Shown here piece by piece: positions 49,456 through 58,606 of a stretch of DNA of 64,000 nucleotides. The stretch spans positions 372,001-436,000 of the forward strand of contig NJFT01000005.1 in the NCBI GenBank assembly GCA_002221725.1, in the 5' to 3' direction. The position numbers and the translations under genes are program-made. Origin of the DNA: Scedosporium boydii. Lineage: Eukaryota; Ascomycota; Sordariomycetes; Microascales; Microascaceae. The notes under the pieces are model-generated. The model did no database searches and had not been told where the DNA came from. It saw nothing but the letters and a program-made list of their open reading frames with translations. The stretch's first letter is position 1. Each line of letters opens with the position of its first letter.

Positions 49456-51122
49456 GGCTTTTTTTTCTATTTCTCTTTTCTGCGGCGCTCTTCTTTCTAA
49501 CCCGGAATGGTGAAAGTGTAAGGATTGGAGTGGGGGAGAGGAGAGAGGACGGAGAGAGAAAACAGCAAGAGACGGACAAGGAAAATAATAATATGGGACG
49601 TATTATTTAGTAGAGGCTTGCCATCACAGGCAGTTTTGCATGCAGCGGCGGAGCTAGCAGGGGCGATCCTGGGACGGTCTGTGTCACGTCATGGGCGGAC
49701 TCACGTGCACGGCCCTGCGAGGCGAGGATAAGGATAATGTACAAAGTATAAATTCAGAGGCAGAAGATGAGAAAGGGGACAAGAAGGAATAATTCAGAAG
49801 AGTCTACCGGATTCGGAGTGTTCGCTATTCGCCTTCTCGGAGCGTTAGTGAAGGGGACAGAGGAGGCCCGGTGCCTTATCAAGATGAAGGGAAAATCGTA
49901 GAAGAAGAGAAAAGAAGAAGGAAAAAAAAAAAAAAAAAGATTTTGACGCAATTAATCCCCGATTGAAGTTGCAGTACGAAGTACAATTGTACTTCGTAAT
50001 ACTGAGTACACTACGAAAGTACGGAGGAGAAGAAGTAGACTTTATCGGGGTCAACGACAAGACAAGTGGAGATTTTGCAAGTACAAATCAATATTGACTT
50101 CGAAACATGTAACGAAAATGCCACACAGTGATACAGGTACGTGAGTACGAAGTACAGGAACACCTAGTACCTTGGTACCTTGGCACCTTTCTGGTTTCCG
50201 GCGCTAAGTGATTCAATGTCCCGCATGCCGGACACGGCTCGGCGTTAATCAGGAGGTAACGGATACGGGAAGTCTATGATATTATCAGTGCTACTCATAC
50301 ACGGGACGCCGCGTCGTGGGATGCGGGAGAGGGGCGAGATCGGCAGTGTTGCCAATGCGGGATGTGACCGTCTGGATGCGCAATTCGATGTATGAAGTCG
50401 TTTAAATGTTAGTCGATGAATGGTGGCAGTTCGATCCCGGACGCTTGATGGGGAATAAACAGCAAAGGCGACAAGTAATTACTTCGTACTGACCAGAGGA
50501 GGAAGAACAAAGATACCTTAAAGCACCGAGCGAATCGAGACCCGTCTTATCCGGTCTTGGTCCGGCAACCTCTGTACGAAGTCGGCAATACTCTTAATGC
50601 ACAAATCAGCTTCAAGCTATTTGTTACCTCAGTTGTGGTTTCGCATGTACAACAAAAGTCCAGGGTACAGTGCAACGGAGAAACTAGGAAGAAGAAACCT
50701 CGTCAGTTTTCGTCGCTTTTATTCATGTTTCTAAGGAGGAAATACGGTGGCTCTATAATCTTTAAATATCTTGCTCTCTCCCTCAACTGTCAGCCATTCC
50801 ACTTGAGTTTTCAGCGCACCTGCTTCTACGGCATAGATTTGAAATATAAAGATCTTCTAAATATTGCCAGGTACTGTGTTGGGGTTAAAATGGATGACAC
50901 AATTCGGCGATTGAACTTTCCTGTCTCGCGCAAACGAGGTTTAATCTTCTAATTCCACTCCCTTTCGCCGATCCTGGGAGAGACTGGTAGTCGAACGTAT
51001 CCCGCCGTTTGTCCTTGACTGGCTATGTGAAGTAAGATGATGATGAGAGCCAAACAGCGTACGAGGTAGAATGCCACGCGAATATGCAAAATGAGGTGCA
51101 GTAGTGTACGAAGTAGTGCAGT
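49456..51122. other. Motif-rich intergenic region
   Basis: 1.7 kb without a supportable gene. It contains an A-run (49922-49938), a 24-bp palindrome (49975-49998), TACGAAGTA at 50146-50154 and 51107-51115, TACTTCGTA at 50480-50488, and several GTAC words between 50137 and 50183. It separates the Mam3-like gene from the end of the nuclease-like gene. Confidence 0.5.
49975..49998. repeat. 24-bp perfect palindrome
   Basis: A perfect inverted repeat. It starts with TACGAAGTAC, has AATT at its centre and ends with GTACTTCGTA. Its inner 12 bp (GTACAATTGTAC) match the palindrome at 7932-7943. Partial copies follow immediately (GAGTAC and ACGAAAGTAC, up to about 50020). Confidence 0.8.
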
Positions 51123-52541
51123 TCAGCGGAGGGCAACGCAACGCTCCACCCAGTTACGGAACTCACCGGCGACCCAACTCGCTAGCAGTCGCAGTACGCC
51201 GAGCACGCGGTACGAACCATCCACGGTGACCGTGCTCCCAATCTCCAACGGTCCACACACCTCATACTCATCATCTTTGTCAAACGCGAAGTAGAGCTCC
51301 CACCTCTCGCAAACAACCAGCAAAACCGGTATAAACGGCAAGTTCGCTACCGTCCCAGAAGCAGTGGGCGGTACCGGTGCAAATTTAGCTACGCGGCCGT
51401 ACCACGCCGCCAGCCATACCCCTAGCTGGGCCTTCCCCTCCGCACGCCGCCGGCTTTCCACCTTGGTCTCAACGAACATGCCTGTCGGTTCATAACACAG
51501 AGGCCCATTCGTCGACTGGTTGAAGGTTCGCGGGCCCTCGAAGCCGTCGACGAATTCGGCAATGCGTACCGATAGCGACTTCTCTGGGCGTAGTAAAAGG
51601 GCGTAATCGATCATTTTGCCGTTCAGTATCTCAATCTCTCCACGCGAGGCTGGGACGAACGCCCGACATATGCTGGATTGCGTGATATTCTCAGCAGCGA
51701 CATCCGGCGTGCTAGAGACAGCAAGGCGAAGGATCGGACCGTGGATATGGTCGTTCCAGGTTGCTTCGGAGCGCGTACTGTTTACGAAAAGGACAGTAGT
51801 CGTAGCGATGTCGCGGATGGCGCAGAGCTCACTGTAAACAGCAATTGACGCCACTTCATTTCCGAGAGAGAGGCGCGAAGCATCATGCTTGTTCTTCTCG
51901 CTTATAAAAATACCCCTGCTGCTCGTTGCGAAGTGTGAATCGCCGACCATGAGCTCGTCTTTCAATATCCCCTTCAATTCTTGCGGCAAATACCCCTCTT
52001 TCTGCACTATTTTCCACACATCGTCAAAAAGTCGTAGTGCCTGCCCGCTTCCAGTTGCCTGTACGGCATCCCGCAGGGCACGTGGTTCCGGGGTTGTCCA
52101 CGATACCGGCTTTTTCAGCTTGAGAAGGTCGTCGGGGTTCTTGATCGGACTCGAGGAACGCGTGCGGCTGCTGACGCCAGAACCTCGGTCTTGCGAGTCT
52201 GAAACAGCTGACTGGCTGTCGTTCAAGCCACGTCTGGCCAAGGCAGGCGCTGGGAAGGGGGATGGTCGCTTCCTTGGCCGTGGCGTAGGTTCTCTGCCTG
52301 GGTCATCGCGAGCAGCCATCTGTGAGCTTTCTCTTTCTGGGCCGCAGTTTGGATCCCTGGATGTCGACATCGGAGGGTCGGAGTTGGGATCGACGTTGGC
52401 GAGAGGGAGAAGACGCGGTCGCTTAGCTTCATTGGAAGCATCAGGAACCGGTGCCCGACGACGTTTGGTGGACGTTGGGCATTCGGAAGTGTCAGAATTC
52501 TGGCACTCCTCTATCCACCGCTCAACCATGTCTGGGTCCAT
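51123..52541 (-). CDS. PD-(D/E)XK nuclease-like protein (fungal family)
   Basis: Single exon, 472 residues. The N-terminal 140 residues are disordered and contain basic stretches (TKRRRAP, RPRKRPSP) that look like nuclear-localisation signals. The C-terminal 330 residues look like a folded domain. KMIDYALLL (about 311-319) and FVETKV (Glu358, Lys360) fit the D...ExK pattern of the PD-(D/E)XK fold, and AQLGVWLAAWYGRV follows as in a family of fungal proteins annotated as PD-(D/E)XK nuclease-like. Predicted strands (IPVLLVVCERWELYFAF) end the domain. The biological role of this family is not known to me, and activity on DNA is unproven. It lies in the part of the window densest in the TACGAAGTA word. 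The stop codon is only 8 bp from one copy. Family call is from recalled motif pattern. Confidence 0.7.
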   Translation of the reverse strand: MDPDMVERWIEECQNSDTSECPTSTKRRRAPVPDASNEAKRPRLLPLANVDPNSDPPMSTSRDPNCGPERESSQMAARDDPGREPTPRPRKRPSPFPAPALARRGLNDSQSAVSDSQDRGSGVSSRTRSSSPIKNPDDLLKLKKPVSWTTPEPRALRDAVQATGSGQALRLFDDVWKIVQKEGYLPQELKGILKDELMVGDSHFATSSRGIFISEKNKHDASRLSLGNEVASIAVYSELCAIRDIATTTVLFVNSTRSEATWNDHIHGPILRLAVSSTPDVAAENITQSSICRAFVPASRGEIEILNGKMIDYALLLRPEKSLSVRIAEFVDGFEGPRTFNQSTNGPLCYEPTGMFVETKVESRRRAEGKAQLGVWLAAWYGRVAKFAPVPPTASGTVANLPFIPVLLVVCERWELYFAFDKDDEYEVCGPLEIGSTVTVDGSYRVLGVLRLLASWVAGEFRNWVERCVALR

Positions 52542-53208
52542 GTAAGCTGAGAACTCTTATTCCAGCCATGAAGTTTTTCTTTCGCCTTATTCAGGAGCTG
52601 GATCTCAATTGCTGCCGCCCCTGCCAAGTTCCTAACTTCGTCGCGTCGCAACCAGAAAATCCAAATATATTTTCCAGTGCTTACATAACGATAATGACGG
52701 GACCTGGATTCCGTGAAAAACCAGCCCAAAGTCTCGACCGACGAACTCGTCCTCTTCTTTCTCGTGATTAAATTGTTACAGTGTTCAAGGCGAAGAGCTA
52801 CTTCGACGTTCTAGTGCTGCCGATCAGGCGAAGGTCGCAGTCATTCGTTGGAAGAGCATCCTTACATTTTGCTGTCTTCGCAGGTCTTCCCACTCCTTTC
52901 ATATCAAGAACACGCCTATAAGAAATGGGAACGGAAACGGAAACGAATAACGCCAATTTAAAAGCAATTGCTATCATGACCATGAACTATAAAAAAGAGC
53001 AGCTGAAGTAGGCCGCGCAGAGTTGATCTGCCACGACATGACCCCCCATATCCCAAAACCTATGTACAACCCGTAATGCGAGATGCCAATAATAACATTC
53101 TGGCCATGTTTGCTTGCCCTCCCTAATGACCTTCCTACTCCCAAAAAAGTTTGATCGAAGTTGAATCCTCAGTCCACCCCCCTCCACTATCCCACACTCG
53201 CCTCCTTT
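52542..53208. other. Intergenic region, nuclease-like / PGDH
   Basis: 667 bp. The right part should be the 3' UTR of phosphoglycerate dehydrogenase and the left part the promoter of the nuclease-like gene (both on the minus strand). No gene is visible. Confidence 0.5.
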
Positions 53209-54963
53209 TTACAAGTTCACGAGACTCACATCAAGAATGCCCTCCGTAGCAGCAAGCTCATCCAAAACCTCCTTCGTAACATGCCCACCAATACCCAAAA
53301 TCATCAACGCCTCATGCACGACCCCATTCCCGTTCCCGTTGCCATGCCCGTTCGCGCTGCCGGGCTTCTTCCTAGGCTTGGGCTCATGGCTAGCCACCTG
53401 CATAAAGTTGATGTTAACGCCCTGCCTGCCCAGCACCATACCCACGCCGCCAATCTTGCCGGGGGTATCGTAGTTGTGCAGCACGAGAACCGTGCCCTCG
53501 GGCTCGAAGCTTCCGTGGAACCTGCCCAGGCGCGAAATGTACGCCGCGTCCTCCGAGATGTAACCCTCGATGATCTGCGGCTCCGCGTCGACGCCGCTGC
53601 CGCCTTCCGTGAAGGCCCTCAGCGTGACGAGGCTGGCGTAGACGAGATCGGGGGTGTCGTGCGCCTTGATCTCGTTAATCAAGATGCCCTTCTCCTTGGC
53701 GATGAGCGTGGCGTTGACAATATTCACGTCTCGACCCTGCGAATCACTAATCGTAGACACGAGTCCCTTGACCAGCGCCGCCAGCAGGGGGCGCGTGTTC
53801 GTCACGCCCGCCAGCTCGCCGTGGTACACAAGCTCAAAGGTTCGTCCGCCAATCATGCCGCCCTTGCGGCCGACGAAATACTGCGTGTACAAGCTGCCGA
53901 GCTTCTCGACGAGAGACACGAACGGCTGCAGTCGGCGGTACTCGTCGGGGAGGATGAGCGGTGCGTTGACGGCCGTCGTGGGCAGGTCGCCCTCGAGGAC
54001 CTTGAGGACCTGCGCGCAAACGTCGAGGGAGACGTTTTCTTGGGCCTCGACTGTCGAGGCGCCGAGGTGGGGCGTCGCGACAACCTTCGGGTGCTTAGCG
54101 AGCTTAGACGCGGTCGAGTCGGGCGCCGGGGGCTCCGACGTGAAGACGTCGATGCCGGCGGCGGCGATCCAGCCCTCGTCGAGGGCCTTGACGAGGGCGG
54201 CTTCGTTGTAGACGCCTCCGCGGGCGACGTTGAGAACGCGCGCCGTCTTCTTCATCTGCTGGAGCTCCGCCTCGCCGAGGAGATCCAACGTGCTCGCAAT
54301 GAGGGGTGTGTGGATAGTCAAGAAGTCCACCTGGGGTAGCATGGTCTTGAGATCCGCCACGAGCTCAACGCTAGCGCGCTCGGCGACCTCGGCGCTGGCA
54401 TATGGGTCGACGGCCTTGATCTTCATCCCCAAGCCCTTGGCCATCCTCGCAACGTTCATACCGACCTTGCCCAAGCCAATAATACCGAGCGTCTTGCCGC
54501 CGACCTCGACACCGACGAGCTTGCTCCTCTCCCACTTTCCGTCCTTAAGAGTACCATCAGCCCGACCAATATGCCTCGCCGTCGCCAACAACAAGGCAAT
54601 GGTATGCTCGGCGGCAGCCAAAATGTTACCAGACGGCGAGTTGACGACAATGACACCACGGGCCGTCGCGGCAGCAACGTCAATGTTATCCACACCAACA
54701 CCGGCGCGGGCTACCACCTTGAGGTTCACGGCGGCTTGGAGTACCGGGGCGGTGACCTTTGTCTCAGAGCGCACGATGAGAGCTTCGTAGCCAGGGATAA
54801 TGGTAAGAAGCTCCTCGGCACTGAGACCCAGTCGGATGTCGACTTGGAACTTGCCCTGGAGCATGGCGAGGCCATCGGGGGAGACTTTTTCCGGCACAAG
54901 CACACGCGGCTTAGCCGGGGCCGCCGGGGCCGCGGGGACAGGGTCTTCGGCGATGGGTGCCAT
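53209..54963 (-). CDS. D-3-phosphoglycerate dehydrogenase
   Basis: Oxidises 3-phosphoglycerate with NAD+, the first step of serine synthesis in the cytosol. Single exon, 584 residues. After an Ala/Pro-rich leader come the substrate-binding and NAD-binding domains. The nucleotide motif GIIGLGKVG spans 160-168. Catalytic residues are Arg248 (NVARGG), Glu277 (IDVFTSEPP) and His299 (ATPHLGAS). The regulatory half has the intervening domain (TTAVNAPLI, VSLVEKLGSLYTQY) and a C-terminal ACT domain (about 495-584, GTVLVLHNYDTPGKIGGVG). This is the long type with both regulatory domains, as in human PHGDH and many bacteria, and not the Ser3/Ser33 type of yeast. A Lys/Pro then Gly-Asn-His-rich insert of about 20 residues interrupts the ACT domain. 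The ATG is the first in frame. Confidence 0.95.
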   Translation of the reverse strand: MAPIAEDPVPAAPAAPAKPRVLVPEKVSPDGLAMLQGKFQVDIRLGLSAEELLTIIPGYEALIVRSETKVTAPVLQAAVNLKVVARAGVGVDNIDVAAATARGVIVVNSPSGNILAAAEHTIALLLATARHIGRADGTLKDGKWERSKLVGVEVGGKTLGIIGLGKVGMNVARMAKGLGMKIKAVDPYASAEVAERASVELVADLKTMLPQVDFLTIHTPLIASTLDLLGEAELQQMKKTARVLNVARGGVYNEAALVKALDEGWIAAAGIDVFTSEPPAPDSTASKLAKHPKVVATPHLGASTVEAQENVSLDVCAQVLKVLEGDLPTTAVNAPLILPDEYRRLQPFVSLVEKLGSLYTQYFVGRKGGMIGGRTFELVYHGELAGVTNTRPLLAALVKGLVSTISDSQGRDVNIVNATLIAKEKGILINEIKAHDTPDLVYASLVTLRAFTEGGSGVDAEPQIIEGYISEDAAYISRLGRFHGSFEPEGTVLVLHNYDTPGKIGGVGMVLGRQGVNINFMQVASHEPKPRKKPGSANGHGNGNGNGVVHEALMILGIGGHVTKEVLDELAATEGILDVSLVNL

Positions 54964-55354
54964 AGTTTTTTTTTGTTCTTTTTATAGGAACTTTTGATTT
55001 AGGGGATTGCGGGGGAGGGGCAAACAGGGAGAAGTTTAGATAGGGACAAAGCTAAAGTTTGATTTCTTTATTTAAAGAATGAAGGTTCGTGACGTCAGAG
55101 AAGTCAAAGAGGACTGAGAATGAGGATAAGAATTGGAAGTAAGAATAGCCGACGGCTACTAGCAATCCGGTATCCAAGGACAAACGGATCCTGACTCAAT
55201 TGATTCACACAACTTGGTGAGTACAGGAGAAAGGACAGGAGGTAAGGGAAGAGTGGAGGAGGGAAACACAAGACAAAGAATGAAATTTAAAAATAAAAAT
55301 AGAAAAATACAAAATAGACAAAAAGAGTTTGGGCATTGTGTGGGACGGGTTCGG

Positions 55355-55370
55355 AGTCAGTCAGTCAGTC
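55355..55370. repeat. (AGTC)4 microsatellite
   Basis: Four exact tandem units of AGTC, followed by ATTCC. Confidence 0.8.
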
Positions 55371-55845
55371 ATTCCCCCAAAAGCACGCCCTCCCCTTACG
55401 ACTTCGGCGAGTCACGTCGGATGCCCCATCCCAAGGGGGCAACATAGCTCGAGAGGGTCAGAGGCTCATGGACCTCATCTAGTTCTGGACCCAGACCACC
55501 ATTTCCAGACCACACACCCCATCTCCCTCGCTCAACTTACACCACGCGAAACGGGAAACGATCAATGAGAAGGGGGGGAAGAGAGGGGGGTGTCATAAAG
55601 AAGGGCAACCAAAACCGCATGGAACTACCCAGTCAGAATGGCAGGTGGATGACATCCCGCGTCTTCTCAATGGCTGGGATTTGCAACAGAAACAAGAAAA
55701 GAGGGTAGGGCTTGGAGATCGGAAGAGACCGAGGGAGCGATGTCGGCATCCGATGAGAGGAAAAAAAAAAGGTCATGTTATTAAAATCATGTTGCCCCTC
55801 CAAATTCAAATTGCGAGGCGTCGCTCTGTTTCCTCTTTCCCTCCG

Positions 55846-55887
55846 ATGCCAATGCCTATGCCAATGCTAATGCGGATGCCAATGGCA
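55846..55887. repeat. Hexanucleotide repeat, ATGCCA type
   Basis: Seven adjacent 6-bp units of ATGCCA and close variants (ATGCCT, ATGCTA, ATGCGG, ATGGCA). Read in frame they would give Met-Pro dipeptides, but the surrounding frame has no other sign of coding. Confidence 0.75.
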
Positions 55888-57272
55888 CATAGTATGGAAT
55901 AATGCTCGCCTCGCAGGCTCATACTAAGCCTTCTTCGGATTGGAGGGGCGAGCTGTCATACGTGGGATGAGCATCCGAGAACAACGTAACGGAGAGTGGC
56001 AATCGGAGGGGAGCAAACTCATTAGCCATTTGTGGAGGTGGGGAGACGACGAAGACGACGTCGGCCAAACATGTCCGTTTCAAGGGTTCAAGTTGATCGT
56101 CGTGCCAAGAATGCTTGCTGCAGGCTGCACTCGTTGGCTTGCGCAAGCTGGTGATCCTCAATGGGAGAGGGCCTGACAGTCCGACGGTTGGAGTCACTCG
56201 TTGCTCCAATGCAGTGGAAATGCCCAAAATGCCACACCTTGGCCAGTTGAGCTCTGTGGTTCTTGGAAGGTTGTTACCAGTGGTCAATTGAGTGAGTGTA
56301 TCCATCCACATAGTCTCCCCGAGGCAATTTAGGAATCGCGGTTGGTTCAGCCAGCTTCAGTTGAGCCTTTATTTACCCCTCGGCTCTTGCTCCTGCAATG
56401 CAACTTCTTCGCAGCATTGATGTTTCATTGGCTGCAGTTGTGCAGTGTGTGTGTGCGCTATCTTAATGGCGGGCTCAGCGCTCGGAGCACTAACATTTAC
56501 CCCTCAATCACTAAACCTCCCGCGCCAGGCCAGACTCTAACCCCCCCACGTTCCCCGAACGCAGCCTGACCGCACCTGGCACACCACAGATTTAGTAGGT
56601 CCCAGTCCTGCCAATCCTCCTGTGAGCTTGTACACCCTCCCCTCCCAATCCGTGCCCGCAATCCTCTATTCTCAACCAGCCATTGAGATTGATTCTTTCC
56701 AAGCCCGGTCTCCTCGGGGCGATATTCCTTTAGCTATTTGGATCAAGTAAGCAAAAGGAGTATATTGTACACTGTATCGACGAAGCCGGTTAGAGGAGCC
56801 GGTTGGAGGAGCCGGCTTGGGTGGCTGGGGGCGTGGGGATTTACCGGCGCTAGGTTCGGGAACGAGTACCCTTTCCATAAATCATATCCAGTCGATCGAA
56901 TCCCTTGATGGATATGTAGATATGTTGCTGCCTGGAAACTGAACAAGAGCCAACCAGGCCAAGATGAGCTGCATGCCTCATGCTTACGAGGGACGCATAG
57001 ATTACGTCGGTCATAGCCAGTGTTGCCGGGTCGCATGCGGGCGTCTCATTTGTGCATCGGATCGTGAATGATCATTGGCACAAAAGTCAACTTTGACGAG
57101 ACTGCATTACCCACCATTGTGCCATTGTGCCCAGTTGAGTGGCGGTTGGTCTGGAGAAAGAAGCTCTTCGCAATGTGATTTTCCCTTTTCTTTCACATTT
57201 TTTTCTACATTTTCTTTGTTCTACTCCATCATGTCACAGGCGAGCCGAATCCAACCGGTCCGCCTCGCGCCT

Positions 57273-58606
57273 TCAGAAGTTATCCTTGCCAGAAATACCC
57301 TCGTTCTGCACAATCTCGATCCAATAACCATCGGGGTCGAGGAGGAACGCAACATTGTTCATCTTGCCGTCCGTCAACCTCTTCTTCCAGTTACACTTGA
57401 GGTCCTCGAATCGCTGGCATGCCGCATCAAGGTTGTCCACCGCAATGCCTGTATCCGGTATCGTTAGTTCTTACGATGGGATTCACAAGATAAAGAGAGA
57501 GGGACACAGAAGACCCTGTTGTGGAACTCACAGATGTGGCCAAAGCCTTGGGGCTCCTTGTTGCCGTCGTGATAGCTAAAGGCCTCGTCCTTCTCCGTGC
57601 CATAGTTCCACGTCAACTCGAGGAGACCCTCCCTGTTGCTGGTGTTCTTATCGGTGGGGATACCCTCCTTGCCGGGATAGCCCAAGAAGTAGAGGTTGAA
57701 GCCTCCGTTGGGCGACTCGTGAGTGCGAATCAAGGTCATGCCGATGACCTCCTGGTAGAACTTGAGGGACCTTTCGGCATCCTTGACTCGGAGCATGGTG
57801 TGGTTCTGCAACTTTCGCCTCAGCATTTCCCCTCACACAACTAAACTCGAAAAAGTCACGCGTATAACACATACCATACGATAGGTAGACACATCCGTCG
57901 TTGTAACGTTTTCCGTCTCCTCGACAGGCTTCTGTCCAATAACCTCAACCCAATATCCATCTGGATCCAAAGCAAAAGCGATATGCTTCATCCTGCCGTC
58001 CGTAAGCTTCTTCTGGAACTTGTACCCAGCATCTTCGATCCTTTTGCACGCGGCCTGGATGTTGTCGACGCTGATACACGTGTGCCCAAAGCCTCGGTGG
58101 GGCTCGACGTTGCCGTTGTTGATCTTGTAGGTGTCATCGTTCTCGGTGCCGTAGTTGTGCGTGAGCTCGATGACTCCCTCGCGGTCGAACGTCTTATTTC
58201 CGTGGGAGAGGGCCTTGGGGGAGTCGTAGCCGAGGAAGTAGAGGTCGAACTTGGAGTCGGGGAAGGAGAGCTTATTGATGAGGCTCATGCCGAGGAACTC
58301 GTAGAATTCGACTACGGTTACCCAGGTTAGTTCTGTGTTGGGTTGAAGTGTCGGCGGCGAGAGGAGGGGAGGGGATATTCGTACCGGACTTCTTGGGGTC
58401 TTTGACTCGAATCCTGGCAGCAGAACCGTCAGATTGTGACTCGGTGAAGAGGGGATCGCACCAACCTACATCGAGTGGTTGAACTTGTACGTGTTGGTAT
58501 CCGTAGTGGTCGCCATTGTTGCGAATGTTCGATATACGGGTCTGAAAGTAGATGGAAGAACGAATACAGATGATCTAACACTCGTCAAGAATCGCACTGA
58601 ATTCAT
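57273..58606 (-). CDS. GLO1: Glyoxalase I (lactoylglutathione lyase), two-domain
   Basis: Converts the methylglyoxal-glutathione hemithioacetal to S-lactoylglutathione. Model: exons 58606-58470, 58413-58385, 58311-57875, 57805-57532 and 57448-57273. It gives 350 residues from the upstream ATG, or 320 from the ATG at 58516 (yeast Glo1: 326). Exon 2 is a 29-nt micro-exon. Each half is a complete glyoxalase domain. Half 1 has FNHSMIRVKD, GVIELTHNYG, GFGHTCISV and YWVEVIG. Half 2 has NHTMLRVKD, GLLELTWNYG, GFGHICIAV and YWIEIVQ. All candidate metal-binding His and Glu residues are present in both. The upstream 30 residues (MNSVRFLTSVRSS...YRTFAT) are basic and hydroxylated with no acids, a typical mitochondrial presequence, so two start sites may serve two compartments. 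Confidence 0.94.

Larger units (their letters stand above)
54964..57272. other. Intergenic region, PGDH promoter / glyoxalase 3' end
   Basis: 2.3 kb without a supportable gene. The left part is the promoter and leader of phosphoglycerate dehydrogenase. It contains four AGTC units (55355-55370) and a hexanucleotide repeat (55846-55887). Open frames here are short and low in complexity. Confidence 0.5.

Noticed and set aside
53161..54339. 392-codon open frame antisense to phosphoglycerate dehydrogenase
   Set aside because: It mirrors the strong third-position GC bias of the real gene. The product is Arg/Val/Glu-rich with no domain.
55645..55902. 85-codon frame containing a Met-Pro repeat
   Set aside because: The repeat is a hexanucleotide microsatellite, and the rest of the frame is Lys/Arg-rich text from purine tracts.
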